Assembly (NCBI GenBank): GCA_028875335.1
Contig: JAPPEF010000285.1
Span: forward strand, 1-6,074
Length of the DNA stretch: 6,074 nt
Source: Gemmatimonadota bacterium
GTDB taxonomy: Bacteria > Latescibacterota > UBA2968 > UBA8231
Reading direction: 5' to 3'
Below are positions 1 through 6,074 of this stretch, piece by piece. The position numbers and the translations under genes are program-made. Under the pieces are notes generated by a model, which saw nothing but the letters and a program-made list of their open reading frames with translations, was not told the DNA's origin and did no database searches. Each line of letters opens with the position of its first letter. The first letter of the stretch is position 1.

Positions 1-1202
1 CCGATGGCGGCGGCTTCTTCATTGGAAATAGCGTCGCCGCACAAATCGCCGTTGCGGTTGGCCCACATCACATTGCCGTCGTGGTCCAGGCGCAGAATGC
101 TCGGGTGGGCCCACGAAGAGACCCAGATGCCGTCGTCGGTCACCGTGATCTGAGCGGGGCCTGCGCCGGAGACGCTCTCGTTGCCGTCATCATCGACTCT
201 GGTCACGTTGTAGAACTCGGTTATATCGAATGCTTGGGTGATTTCGCCAGTGGTCTTGTCGCGTAATTCAACGGCGTTAAAGGGCACCTCTTGCCTGCCC
301 CAGAGAGCGTTGAACACCACATCGCCTCTGGGCTGATATTCGACGATGCGGTCGCCGTTGGCATTGGGCGAATAGCCATCGGTTCCGAAGTCCGTGACTC
401 GGTCCCAAGCTTGAGCGGCGCGGTTAATGCGGATTTTGTAGAGTCCGCCCAAATCTCCACTGTGATTGGAGGTCCAAAAAATCTCTCGATCCTGATCGTC
501 TATGCGCATGCCGCCTAGGGTGCGGGCACCCTCAAAGCCGAAGTCGAAATTCCAGCGCTCCCAAGCGTTGGGGTTGGCCAGATAGTCCGTGCCCAAGGTG
601 CCGCGGACCATGTCGCCGGCTTTGTGGCCCCGGTCGGGCACTTCGCGCTCGTATTCCTGGACCCAGATTTCGGGCGGATCCTGCGAGGTGTCAATATTGG
701 GGACGGTGAACCCCGAGGGACCCGCCCCAGGACCGGCCAGGACCGGCTTGTCGAGGTTGTTGACCGCGACCACGTCGAATTCGTAGTCGCCGGCTCCCGC
801 GGCATTGCCTTCCCAGTCGTTGCCGTCCCAAGTGACGGTGCCATCGCCGGCTTCGGAGACCTGACCTGGCGTGGTGGCGATGTACAGATCTTGGGGCTCT
901 AAGCGCAGCCAAGCGCCGGCTGGCCCCCGCTCGCCGGTTTCGCCGCTACCTTTGCGGTAGATCACTACCCAGACCGTGGCGCGCTGGTTGATGGTAAAGG
1001 GAATGTCCACGCTACCGTTGCCGTCGTAGGCCACATCCTGAGTGGAAACGGCCATTGGATTGAACTCACCGGAGATGTCAGGTAGCTCAAATGCGTCTCC
1101 ATAGTCAGGGCCTGAGGGGTAGGTCGGATCCTGTGCCCACGTCGCACCGACGGCGAGTGCTGCTATTGACCAGCTAATGGCCAAAATGCGCAATTTACGC
1201 AT
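1..1202 (-). CDS. Secreted protein with N-terminal FlgD-type Ig-like domain and propeller-like repeats (3' partial)
   Basis: The ATG at 1202 opens 400 complete codons with no stop, and the frame runs off the left edge, so the C-terminus is missing. The first 23 residues form a classical Sec signal peptide: MRKLR, then a hydrophobic core, then ATWA with probable cleavage before QDP. Residues about 48-147 look like a FlgD-type Ig-like fold: a DGNGSVDIPF opening, a TVWVVIYRKG strand, and the hallmark TVTWDGNDWEGNAAGAGDY turn near 122-140. About 30 extra residues sit in the middle of this domain. Residues about 178-390 contain short repeats such as GGMRIDDQDREIFWTSN, GGLYKIRIN, ITVTDDGIWVSSW and LRLDHDGNVMW, which resemble blades of an SMP-30/NHL/PQQ-like beta-propeller. 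FlgD-Ig domains are more often found at the C-terminus of exported proteins, so this order is unusual. No catalytic residues are recognisable. The protein is probably periplasmic or extracellular; its function is unknown. A good Shine-Dalgarno sequence supports the start. Confidence 0.85.
   Translation of the reverse strand, partial: MRKLRILAISWSIAALAVGATWAQDPTYPSGPDYGDAFELPDISGEFNPMAVSTQDVAYDGNGSVDIPFTINQRATVWVVIYRKGSGETGERGPAGAWLRLEPQDLYIATTPGQVSEAGDGTVTWDGNDWEGNAAGAGDYEFDVVAVNNLDKPVLAGPGAGPSGFTVPNIDTSQDPPEIWVQEYEREVPDRGHKAGDMVRGTLGTDYLANPNAWERWNFDFGFEGARTLGGMRIDDQDREIFWTSNHSGDLGGLYKIRINRAAQAWDRVTDFGTDGYSPNANGDRIVEYQPRGDVVFNALWGRQEVPFNAVELRDKTTGEITQAFDITEFYNVTRVDDDGNESVSGAGPAQITVTDDGIWVSSWAHPSILRLDHDGNVMWANRNGDLCGDAISNEEAAAI
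727..746. repeat. Perfect 10-bp tandem duplication inside the FlgD-Ig gene
   Basis: The unit CCAGGACCGG occurs twice back to back (727-736 and 737-746) and a following C starts a third copy. It encodes part of the Gly/Pro/Ala-rich linker (LAGPGAGPSG, residues about 155-164) between the Ig-like domain and the propeller-like part. Ten bases is not a multiple of three, so gain or loss of one unit would shift the frame. Here the frame stays sensible on both sides. Confidence 0.8.
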
Positions 1203-1206
1203 GGTG

Positions 1207-1213
1207 CCTCCTT
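1207..1213 (-). promoter_or_regulatory. Ribosome binding site AAGGAGG of the secreted FlgD-Ig gene
   Basis: On the minus strand AAGGAGG is followed by CACC and then the ATG at 1202. The match to the anti-Shine-Dalgarno sequence is full length, with a slightly short 4-nt gap. It fixes the start directly in front of the signal peptide. Confidence 0.85.
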
Positions 1214-1286
1214 GGTTTGAGGAAAAGTGAATGACTACGTTCTGCAAAATCAGTAACTCAGTAAAAATAAACAAGTTGAATATTTA

Positions 1287-1311
1287 TAGCCGCATTTTTT
1301 TTCAGCGGCTA
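1287..1311 (-). other. Hairpin with A-rich loop in the gap before the FlgD-Ig gene
   Basis: On the minus strand TAGCCGC and GCGGCTA form a perfect 7-bp stem around an 11-nt loop containing eight A residues. The arms are 1305-1311 and 1287-1293, and one more A/T-rich pairing is possible with a 2-nt bulge. No T-run follows the stem on either strand, so it does not look like an intrinsic terminator. It lies just downstream of the promoter candidate and about 85 nt before the start codon. It could be an mRNA 5'-end element or a protein-binding site. Confidence 0.5.
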
Positions 1312-1314
1312 AAG

Positions 1315-1343
1315 GAGATATGACTTTTGGACGAGCATGTCAA
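1315..1343 (-). promoter_or_regulatory. Candidate sigma70-type promoter for the FlgD-Ig gene
   Basis: On the minus strand a perfect TTGACA (1343-1338) is separated by 17 bp from TATCTC (1320-1315), which matches the first three bases of TATAAT. Transcription would begin near 1308, giving a leader of about 105 nt. The -35 and the spacing are ideal but the -10 is poor. A second -10-like element, TATAAA, lies closer to the gene around 1283-1288, but without a convincing -35. The AT-rich character of 1220-1300 fits a promoter region. The organism's sigma factor preference is unknown. Confidence 0.4.
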
Positions 1344-1428
1344 GCATTTTGTTGAGAGGTTCTGCGCCTGATTTTCCAAGCTTCTGGGCCGGTGCATTGG
1401 GCACAGCGATGGTTAATGCGGCCGGACA

Positions 1429-2979
1429 TCAGGCGGGATTTTTGAACTCGACACTGTAGAGCTCGCCGCAGCGTATTTGAAAGCCCAGCGAGATCGGCCC
1501 TTCGCCTTGGTGGCCCAAGTCGGCCTCGCCTTTCCAGGTCACTTCGCGATCTAGGTGGTCGCCCACTAGCCAATCGCAGTCGTCGAATGAGCGGCCGGGC
1601 AGGGGTTGGTACTTGCGGTCCATGACCTGCACCTTTACGCTGCCTCCGGGCACGGTCTTGAAGTTGAGGTGGACGCGGCGCTGTTCAACTGCTAGCTGAA
1701 AGGTTCTGAAGCGCCCTTCCACCGGTGCTTCCAAGGCAGCGAGCCGTCCCTTGGGCCACCAGGCCCAGGCAATGTGCCCGTGCGGCGGCTGGCGCAGGTG
1801 CTTGTGTGGCTCTGGCGAGCCGCATATAGTGATGCCCATGCGCTCGCCGGGCAATGGCACTAGGCCGACGCCGGCTGACACCGCCCCCTCGACCCAGGTG
1901 CCTTCATCGCCGGGTTCGCACACTGGTCCGCCGGGCACGAAGTTCCACACCACATTGTCCGGGCTGGCGGCCAGCACAAAGCTGAAGGAATCGTCTATCA
2001 AGCGCCAGCGCAGCGGGAACATGAGGTGGTAGTCGGTGGTGCCCGGCATTTTTGTTTTGGAATTGGCGTACCACAAATCGTAGGGTTCAGCCGCGGCGTT
2101 GGGCCAGAAGACTTCCTCGGACAGGGGTAGGCGGCGGAAATCTGCAGAAGCAGTGCGACCGATGCTGCGGCGGTTGAAGAAATGGCTGCGGCAATAGGCC
2201 ACGTACTGTCCCAGCACTGGATCGTACTCGCAGACATTGAGGGTGTCGCTGATTTGCGCGACGAGCGGATCGGGGATTGGCGTCCAGCTAAAGCCGTCGG
2301 GCGAGGTGGCACCGAACAGGCCGTCCCACTTTTCTGCCTCCAGATTGAGCGCTCCTACCTCGCCGGGTCTCTGTTGCAGGTAGCGCTCCTTTTGCGCTGG
2401 ACTTAGATGGCCCACGTAGATCATTTTGTAGCGCTCTTCTGAAGAGGCCGACTCATCCTTGAACACGGTGGCACCGTGCAAACCGGTCTCTTCGACCTGG
2501 GGCAGCCCGTACACAATATTGTTGTCCTTGGAACCCTTGCGATCGATCCGGCCCTGCGCGGGAAAGTGCCAGTTTTCACCGTCGTCTGATTCGGCGTAGC
2601 AGATGTAGTCGGCTGCGCCTATGGGGTATTTTTCGTGGCCGACATGTTCGCCCGCGAACAATTCGTACCAGAGACGGTAGCGTCCTTCTTCGCAGATCAC
2701 AGTGCCGGGCCAGATGAAGCCTTCGTCCGCCGCTGGCAGTAGGAAAGGCTCGTTCTTAGTCGCCGGTTTGGCGCGCAGGCGGATGCCGGTGGGCATGTAA
2801 TTCGGCTCGTGTATCAGGGGTGGCCGCTCGTCGTTGGTCCAGATGCGCAGCCATTGACCTTCGGCGTTGCGCCAGCCGGTCGAATGACTGCCGTGATGGA
2901 CGTAGCGCCAGTCGTGAAAGTAGATAATATTCGACGGCAATTTGTAGGGCGGGCGCTGGTTGCGGATGGGAGAAATCAC
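1429..2979 (-). CDS. Glycosidase-like five-bladed beta-propeller protein with C-terminal beta-sandwich (GH32/GH43-like fold)
   Basis: The gene encodes 516 residues from a GTG start to a TGA stop. I chose GTG 2979 because AAAGGA lies 7 nt upstream; the frame extends 20 codons further to a GTG at 3039, but no ribosome binding site precedes that one. There is no signal peptide, so a cytoplasmic location is likely. Residues about 85-390 carry blade motifs typical of the GH32/43/68-like superfamily: FIWPGTVICEEGRYRLWYE, ICYAESDDGENW, VFKDESASSEERYKMIYVG, FGATSPDGFSW, YDPVLGQYVAYCRS and GTWVEGAVSAG. The last 100 residues (RFRTFQLAV, LNFKTVPGGSVKVQV, DREVTWKGE, ELYSVEF) look like the beta-sandwich that follows the propeller in family 32 and in many planctomycete homologues. 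The WMNDPNG box of true GH32 enzymes is absent, so the substrate, and even activity, cannot be assigned. Candidate acidic residues are in the YDP and VEGA motifs. The gene stands alone between two long gaps. Confidence 0.85.
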   Translation of the reverse strand: MISPIRNQRPPYKLPSNIIYFHDWRYVHHGSHSTGWRNAEGQWLRIWTNDERPPLIHEPNYMPTGIRLRAKPATKNEPFLLPAADEGFIWPGTVICEEGRYRLWYELFAGEHVGHEKYPIGAADYICYAESDDGENWHFPAQGRIDRKGSKDNNIVYGLPQVEETGLHGATVFKDESASSEERYKMIYVGHLSPAQKERYLQQRPGEVGALNLEAEKWDGLFGATSPDGFSWTPIPDPLVAQISDTLNVCEYDPVLGQYVAYCRSHFFNRRSIGRTASADFRRLPLSEEVFWPNAAAEPYDLWYANSKTKMPGTTDYHLMFPLRWRLIDDSFSFVLAASPDNVVWNFVPGGPVCEPGDEGTWVEGAVSAGVGLVPLPGERMGITICGSPEPHKHLRQPPHGHIAWAWWPKGRLAALEAPVEGRFRTFQLAVEQRRVHLNFKTVPGGSVKVQVMDRKYQPLPGRSFDDCDWLVGDHLDREVTWKGEADLGHQGEGPISLGFQIRCGELYSVEFKNPA

Positions 2980-2986
2980 GGTGTTG

Positions 2987-2992
2987 TCCTTT
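2987..2992 (-). promoter_or_regulatory. Ribosome binding site AAAGGA deciding the GTG start of the propeller gene
   Basis: On the minus strand AAAGGA is followed by 7 nt (CAACACC) and GTG at 2979. The alternative GTG at 3039 is preceded by CTCTACTGGC, which has no purine-rich match. This spacing favours the shorter 516-residue protein. Confidence 0.7.
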
Positions 2993-3050
2993 GCGGAGAA
3001 TGCGGCTTGGTTGCCAGTTATAGGAACCGCTAAGTACACGCCAGTAGAGC

Positions 3051-3154
3051 GGTATGGGATGCTTCGCTTCGCTCAGCATGACAATATGAGGCGTCATCAC
3101 CTGTCATGCTGAGCGAAGCGAAGCGGAGTCGAAGCATCTCAGATCTCCCATGCC
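3051..3154. repeat. 104-bp interrupted palindrome (REP/MITE-like intergenic repeat)
   Basis: The core is a perfect 23-bp inverted repeat, 3061-3083 (GCTTCGCTTCGCTCAGCATG plus ACA) against 3102-3124, around an 18-nt loop. A second pairing sits at the ends: GGTATGGGA (3051-3059) against TCCCATGCC (3146-3154), eight of nine bases. The right arm is 20 nt longer than the left because it has two extra blocks of 9 and 11 nt. The right arm, reading TGTCATGCTGAGCGAAGCG and on through GGAGTCGAAGCATCTC, is a sequence type I know from intergenic regions of many environmental bacteria; it yields spurious 'VMLSEAKHP' peptides, as it does here on the minus strand. It fills half of the 202-bp gap between the two genes. 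As RNA it would form a very stable stem that could protect or end the upstream transcript, but no T-run follows. No target-site duplication is visible. Confidence 0.85.
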
Positions 3155-3181
3155 TAATGTCCATTGGATTATTGTCGTGTA

Positions 3182-6074
3182 TTATAGGAGCCGTCCATAT
3201 TCGGTAAAGCCAATGAGGACGCGGGCGAAAAAAGTCAGCGCATCAAAGGCATCGCTCTCCCGCGATTCCTCGTCGAATGTCTTGACCTCCCGCTGCAATC
3301 CCACGATCGTGCGCAGATCGTAGCCGAAATACTTCGAGCGGTTGTTCACGTTGAGATACAATGTGTGTTGGTCAAAACTATTGCGTGCATTGACCCGATC
3401 CTCGACCCGGTAGGGCAGCGGCCCCAAGCCCTGGATGCCCAGCTGTAGCTGGCTGCGCTGCATTAGCGGCAGGGTACAGCGCAGGATGGGAATGACACTG
3501 AGCTCTGAGCGCACGGTGCGGCGGGCGTAGCGGCCGTCGAGTTGGCGGTCGGCGGCTTGGTCAACTAGGCGCAGCAGCAGGATCTTGAACTGGGGTTGGA
3601 TCTGCAGCCGGTGCCAATGCCAAGTGTAGTCGGCACGGCTGACCCAGGTGAAGAAGTCGAGCCGTTTGTCGCGCTGGACTAGGCCGCCGGGCAAAGGGCC
3701 GGCTTGTTGCCAGTTGAAGCGCAGGCGGATTTTGTGGACCATCTGGAGGGTGGACCAGGGATTGAGCCAGCTCTCCAGATAGGTGTCGTTGACGTAGCTG
3801 TTGCGATACAGCAGCGGGTCGGCGCGGAAATTGTTGGTGAAAGAGGGCTTGTTGCCGGCGACTAGGCCGCGAAAATCTGTATCTATGCGCTTCGGCCGTT
3901 CGACCAGCACGGAGAATTCGTCGGCGATATCGTCTTTGACGCGACGCAGGTGGTTTTCGAAAAACAGCCGCTGTAGCCGCCTCAACTCTTCCCGCCGGTA
4001 GGTCACCAGCGCGTAGGTCGATTTGTTGCGCCCGCCGCCAGCGATTTGTTCGATGTCATAGCGCCCCGCCCCCAAAGACCACTGAGGCGTCAGATCTAGC
4101 TGACCGAATAGGTGGATGCCGCGCTGGTCGGCGTCGTAGGGATAATCGGGGTCTAGATCGTCCTCGCGCACATCGGGATCGTCGTTGTTGTTGCGGTCGA
4201 GGCCGTAGAAGAAGTCGTTGGATTCGACGTAGTACATGAGGAAGGGCTCGACGTAGTCGGGCACATCGTTGAAGTTGCGGTTGGTGTCGGGCAGACCGTC
4301 GTTGTCGTCGTCCTGACCGGGGAACACTCCGTCGATGTCCTCGTCTTCGCGGTCGTTGGGTTGCCCCTGCAGATTGCCCACGCGCTTGTCCGGGTAGCGG
4401 TCGCCGTCCTCGTTGTCCTGCACTAGGTCCCAGAAGATGGTGTTGTTGGCCAGGCCGGCCAGCGTAGTCTCTGTCAAACCAATTTCGAACGGCACAAAGG
4501 TGCGCATTTCCGTGTGGAACTCTGGATTCGTGGCAAAGGCTTCGGCCCCCAGGCGGCCTCCCTTGAACCAGCGCACGGCATTAATGTACCAGGCCGATCC
4601 TTTCTCGGAGAAGCGCGGTCCCCGGTCGTACAGCGCGGTCTCGTCCATGCGCGCCGGAAAGCGGGAGTAGCGCGCTGAGCGGGCGTATTCGCCCTTGACT
4701 TCTAGGCCGGCTAGGGCAAGGTGCATATCGGCGCTGTAGGTGAAAAGCGACGTGTTTTCGCCCACATTAATCCGCCTTCTGGCCAGATTGGAGCCGTCCT
4801 GCACATTGCCCTCGGCGCGCAGGACAAGCCGGTAGAATGTGCTCACGTACTGATTGGGATAGCCGCGTCCCCGCGGATTGTTGAGATTGAGGGTAGCCAC
4901 TTCTACTTGGTAGTCGTTGGCCAGCGCCGCTTCCACGGCCACCGATTCCACGTAGGGCTCCTGCGACAGATCGAAGACGAATACCAAGTGCTCGTTGCCG
5001 TCGGCTTGGAGGATCTCCTCGGGCGATTCGAGCTTGAACGTGGCCAGCAGCCCTTCGAGGTTGGTATTCTTACTCACATCAATGCCGGCCTCGTGGTCGG
5101 CGCGATAGAGGTAATCGGCAAAGAGCGGCATATCGTTTCTGCCGCGGTAGTAGAGCGTGGCTATCTGGTAATAGCCCCGGGGGTTGGTGTAAATGGTCGG
5201 GTTGAATTGGCCCGTCAGCCGGGAGATGGTGCCCACCTGCGTATCTACACCTTCGAAGTGGCGAATCACTGTAGGCACGATATCGGGCCGGGCTTCGCCG
5301 TTGAGTATGAGTTGTGCTTCTTGCACCAAGGCACCGCCGCGGCCGTCTTGGGGTGAGTCATCGGTAAAGCGCACCACAACTTGGTCCATGGACGGCAGGG
5401 TGGGCCGCAGGGAGCCTTTGAGGCTGTTGTTGTCTTGGGTGCTTTGATACACGTGCATGTTCACGCCGTTCACGCCCAGCCGTAGAGCCCCAATATCCGT
5501 TTCCAGCCGGGTCCCGAGCAGAATGGTCGAATCGTCGGCAAAGTGCGTATGTTCGATGGCCCAGGCGGGAACGGATTCGATGTAAAAATGAGGGCGTTCG
5601 ATGCGCGATCCTAGGAAGGTGAAGCGGGCATACGGCGTGGCCAAGTCGAAGCGGGCACCATTAAAGTCAACTTGCGACAGGGTCAACGGCGTGAAACGGG
5701 CAATCAGCCCATCGCCGACAATGGCGCTGTATCCCCAGTCGTTATAGCTGTCGCGGCCCACCACCAGAAAATCGAAAACCGTGCTCCACTGGTTGCGATC
5801 CTTGAAGATGCTGCTGCCGTATTCCTGACCGAGAGTGCGGCGTTCGGTCCAGTCGTACAAGTCGTAACCAGTGATGAGGGGGTCGCCGAAGGAATCGTAG
5901 AAGGCCCGAGGTCGGTCGGCGTAGGGAAAGGTGTGGTCCGGGTAGTTGGAATAGCCCTGAAAGGCGTAGTTATTGTACTGGGGTAACTGTCGCCAGAGAA
6001 AGTCTTGGGAAGGAAGAATCTCGGGAATGCCCAGACGCGGCGTTTCCGCCAAGCTCGGGACTATTGCCCATAGC
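3182..6074 (-). CDS. Large exported, probable outer-membrane beta-barrel protein with calcium-binding aspartate repeats (5' partial)
   Basis: The frame is open to the right edge and ends with TAA at 3182, giving at least 963 residues. The first possible start inside the window, TTG 6052, is not the real one: the codons before it read LWAIVPS and run into LAETPRLG. This is the end of a signal peptide with probable cleavage after SLA, so the true start lies off the window. Numbering from that TTG codon, the N-terminal part (about 1-540) is rich in Tyr, Phe, Asn and Asp with many short beta-strand-like stretches (WGYSAIVGDGLIARFTPLTL, YARFTFLGSR, YYQIATLYYRGRNDMPLFAD). Residues 545-640 form an acidic thrombospondin-type-3-like segment. 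Residues 645-956 show alternating polar/hydrophobic strands (GIHLFGQLDLTPQWSLGAGR, TLYLNVNNRSKYFGYDLRTI, LTFFARVLIGF), as in a beta-barrel. No TonB box or named family is recognised. It is most likely a surface or outer-membrane protein of unknown function. Confidence 0.85.
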   Translation of the reverse strand, partial: LWAIVPSLAETPRLGIPEILPSQDFLWRQLPQYNNYAFQGYSNYPDHTFPYADRPRAFYDSFGDPLITGYDLYDWTERRTLGQEYGSSIFKDRNQWSTVFDFLVVGRDSYNDWGYSAIVGDGLIARFTPLTLSQVDFNGARFDLATPYARFTFLGSRIERPHFYIESVPAWAIEHTHFADDSTILLGTRLETDIGALRLGVNGVNMHVYQSTQDNNSLKGSLRPTLPSMDQVVVRFTDDSPQDGRGGALVQEAQLILNGEARPDIVPTVIRHFEGVDTQVGTISRLTGQFNPTIYTNPRGYYQIATLYYRGRNDMPLFADYLYRADHEAGIDVSKNTNLEGLLATFKLESPEEILQADGNEHLVFVFDLSQEPYVESVAVEAALANDYQVEVATLNLNNPRGRGYPNQYVSTFYRLVLRAEGNVQDGSNLARRRINVGENTSLFTYSADMHLALAGLEVKGEYARSARYSRFPARMDETALYDRGPRFSEKGSAWYINAVRWFKGGRLGAEAFATNPEFHTEMRTFVPFEIGLTETTLAGLANNTIFWDLVQDNEDGDRYPDKRVGNLQGQPNDREDEDIDGVFPGQDDDNDGLPDTNRNFNDVPDYVEPFLMYYVESNDFFYGLDRNNNDDPDVREDDLDPDYPYDADQRGIHLFGQLDLTPQWSLGAGRYDIEQIAGGGRNKSTYALVTYRREELRRLQRLFFENHLRRVKDDIADEFSVLVERPKRIDTDFRGLVAGNKPSFTNNFRADPLLYRNSYVNDTYLESWLNPWSTLQMVHKIRLRFNWQQAGPLPGGLVQRDKRLDFFTWVSRADYTWHWHRLQIQPQFKILLLRLVDQAADRQLDGRYARRTVRSELSVIPILRCTLPLMQRSQLQLGIQGLGPLPYRVEDRVNARNSFDQHTLYLNVNNRSKYFGYDLRTIVGLQREVKTFDEESRESDAFDALTFFARVLIGFTEYGRLL
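4133..4420 (-). other. Thrombospondin-type-3-like calcium-binding segment within the large outer-membrane protein
   Basis: Residues 545-640 (counted from TTG 6052) contain several DxDxDG-like loops: DNEDGDRYPD at 546-555, DREDEDIDG at 567-575, DDDNDGLPD at 581-589, NRNFNDVPD at 591-599, DRNNNDDPD at 619-627 and DDLDPD at 631-636. Such Asp-rich loops with a following LPD/VPD/YPD are known to bind calcium in thrombospondin type 3 repeats of bacterial surface proteins. A non-acidic stretch (YVEPFLMYYVESNDFFYGL) separates the fourth and fifth loops. Calcium binding is inferred from the motif. Confidence 0.7.

Noticed and set aside
291..303. Internal similarity NPRGYYQ...LYYR versus NPRGRGYPNQ...FYR in the large protein (residue positions 290-303 and 392-408)
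   Set aside because: The match is short and its flanks do not align by eye, so it does not support a domain duplication. The coordinates given refer only roughly to residue numbering from TTG 6052, not to bases.
221..912. Several 60-110-codon frames on both strands across the left gene
   Set aside because: They overlap the continuous 400-codon frame that starts with a ribosome binding site and signal peptide. Their products are Arg/Ser/Pro-rich low-complexity strings typical of shifted frames.
1287..1311. Hairpin considered as an intrinsic terminator of the propeller gene
   Set aside because: The stem is only 7 bp and no T-run follows on either strand; the A-run is in the loop. It also lies over 115 bp beyond the stop codon and next to a promoter candidate.
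3017..3022. TATAAC as a -10 element for the propeller gene
   Set aside because: It matches TATAAT in five of six bases, but the hexamer 17 bp upstream (ACTGGC) does not resemble TTGACA and there is no extended -10. It is too weak to list as a promoter.
2756..3100. Open frame of 114 codons on the minus strand starting in the palindrome (MMTPHIVMLSEAKHP)
   Set aside because: It begins in the intergenic repeat and then runs out of frame inside the propeller gene. The LSEAKHP string is a known artefact of translating this repeat type.
4721..5356. Open frame of 211 codons on the plus strand
   Set aside because: It lies antisense to the large outer-membrane protein gene, whose frame is continuous and has protein-like composition. 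The antisense product shows no recognisable domain, so it is a mirror of the codon pattern of the real gene.

Overview
The window holds three protein genes, all on the minus strand. Read in the direction of transcription (right to left) they are: a very large exported, probably outer-membrane protein that is cut off at its N-terminus by the right window edge (6074..3182); a cytoplasmic-looking, glycosidase-like five-bladed beta-propeller protein (2979..1429); and a secreted protein with an N-terminal FlgD-type Ig-like domain followed by propeller-like repeats, cut off at its C-terminus by the left window edge (1202..1). Almost the whole window is coding. I saw no tRNA, rRNA, CRISPR array, transposase or phage gene.

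The organism looks like an uncultured, moderately GC-rich, diderm environmental bacterium. Exported FlgD-Ig proteins, large outer-surface proteins with calcium-binding aspartate repeats, and propeller proteins of the type abundant in planctomycetes suggest a lineage around Latescibacterota, Poribacteria or another FCB/PVC-related phylum. Two of the starts have clear Shine-Dalgarno sequences (AAGGAGG and AAAGGA), which argues against typical Bacteroidota. This placement is inference from style, not from a marker gene.

The two gaps are informative. The 202-bp gap between the large protein and the propeller gene carries a 104-bp interrupted palindrome. Its core is a perfect 23-bp inverted repeat, and it belongs to the type of environmental repeat that gives spurious 'MLSEAKHP' peptides when translated. 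The 226-bp gap between the propeller gene and the secreted FlgD-Ig gene is AT-rich. It holds a TTGACA-N17-TATCTC promoter candidate, a 7-bp hairpin with an A-rich loop and a strong ribosome binding site, so the last gene is probably transcribed on its own. Nothing seen ties the three genes to one pathway. Two encode exported surface proteins and one a probable carbohydrate-active or carbohydrate-binding protein, so a role in polysaccharide handling at the cell surface is possible but unproven.

Start sites were corrected in two places. The large protein has no real start in the window: its open frame continues upstream through the end of a signal peptide. The propeller gene most likely starts at GTG 2979, not at the upstream GTG 3039, because only the former has a Shine-Dalgarno sequence.
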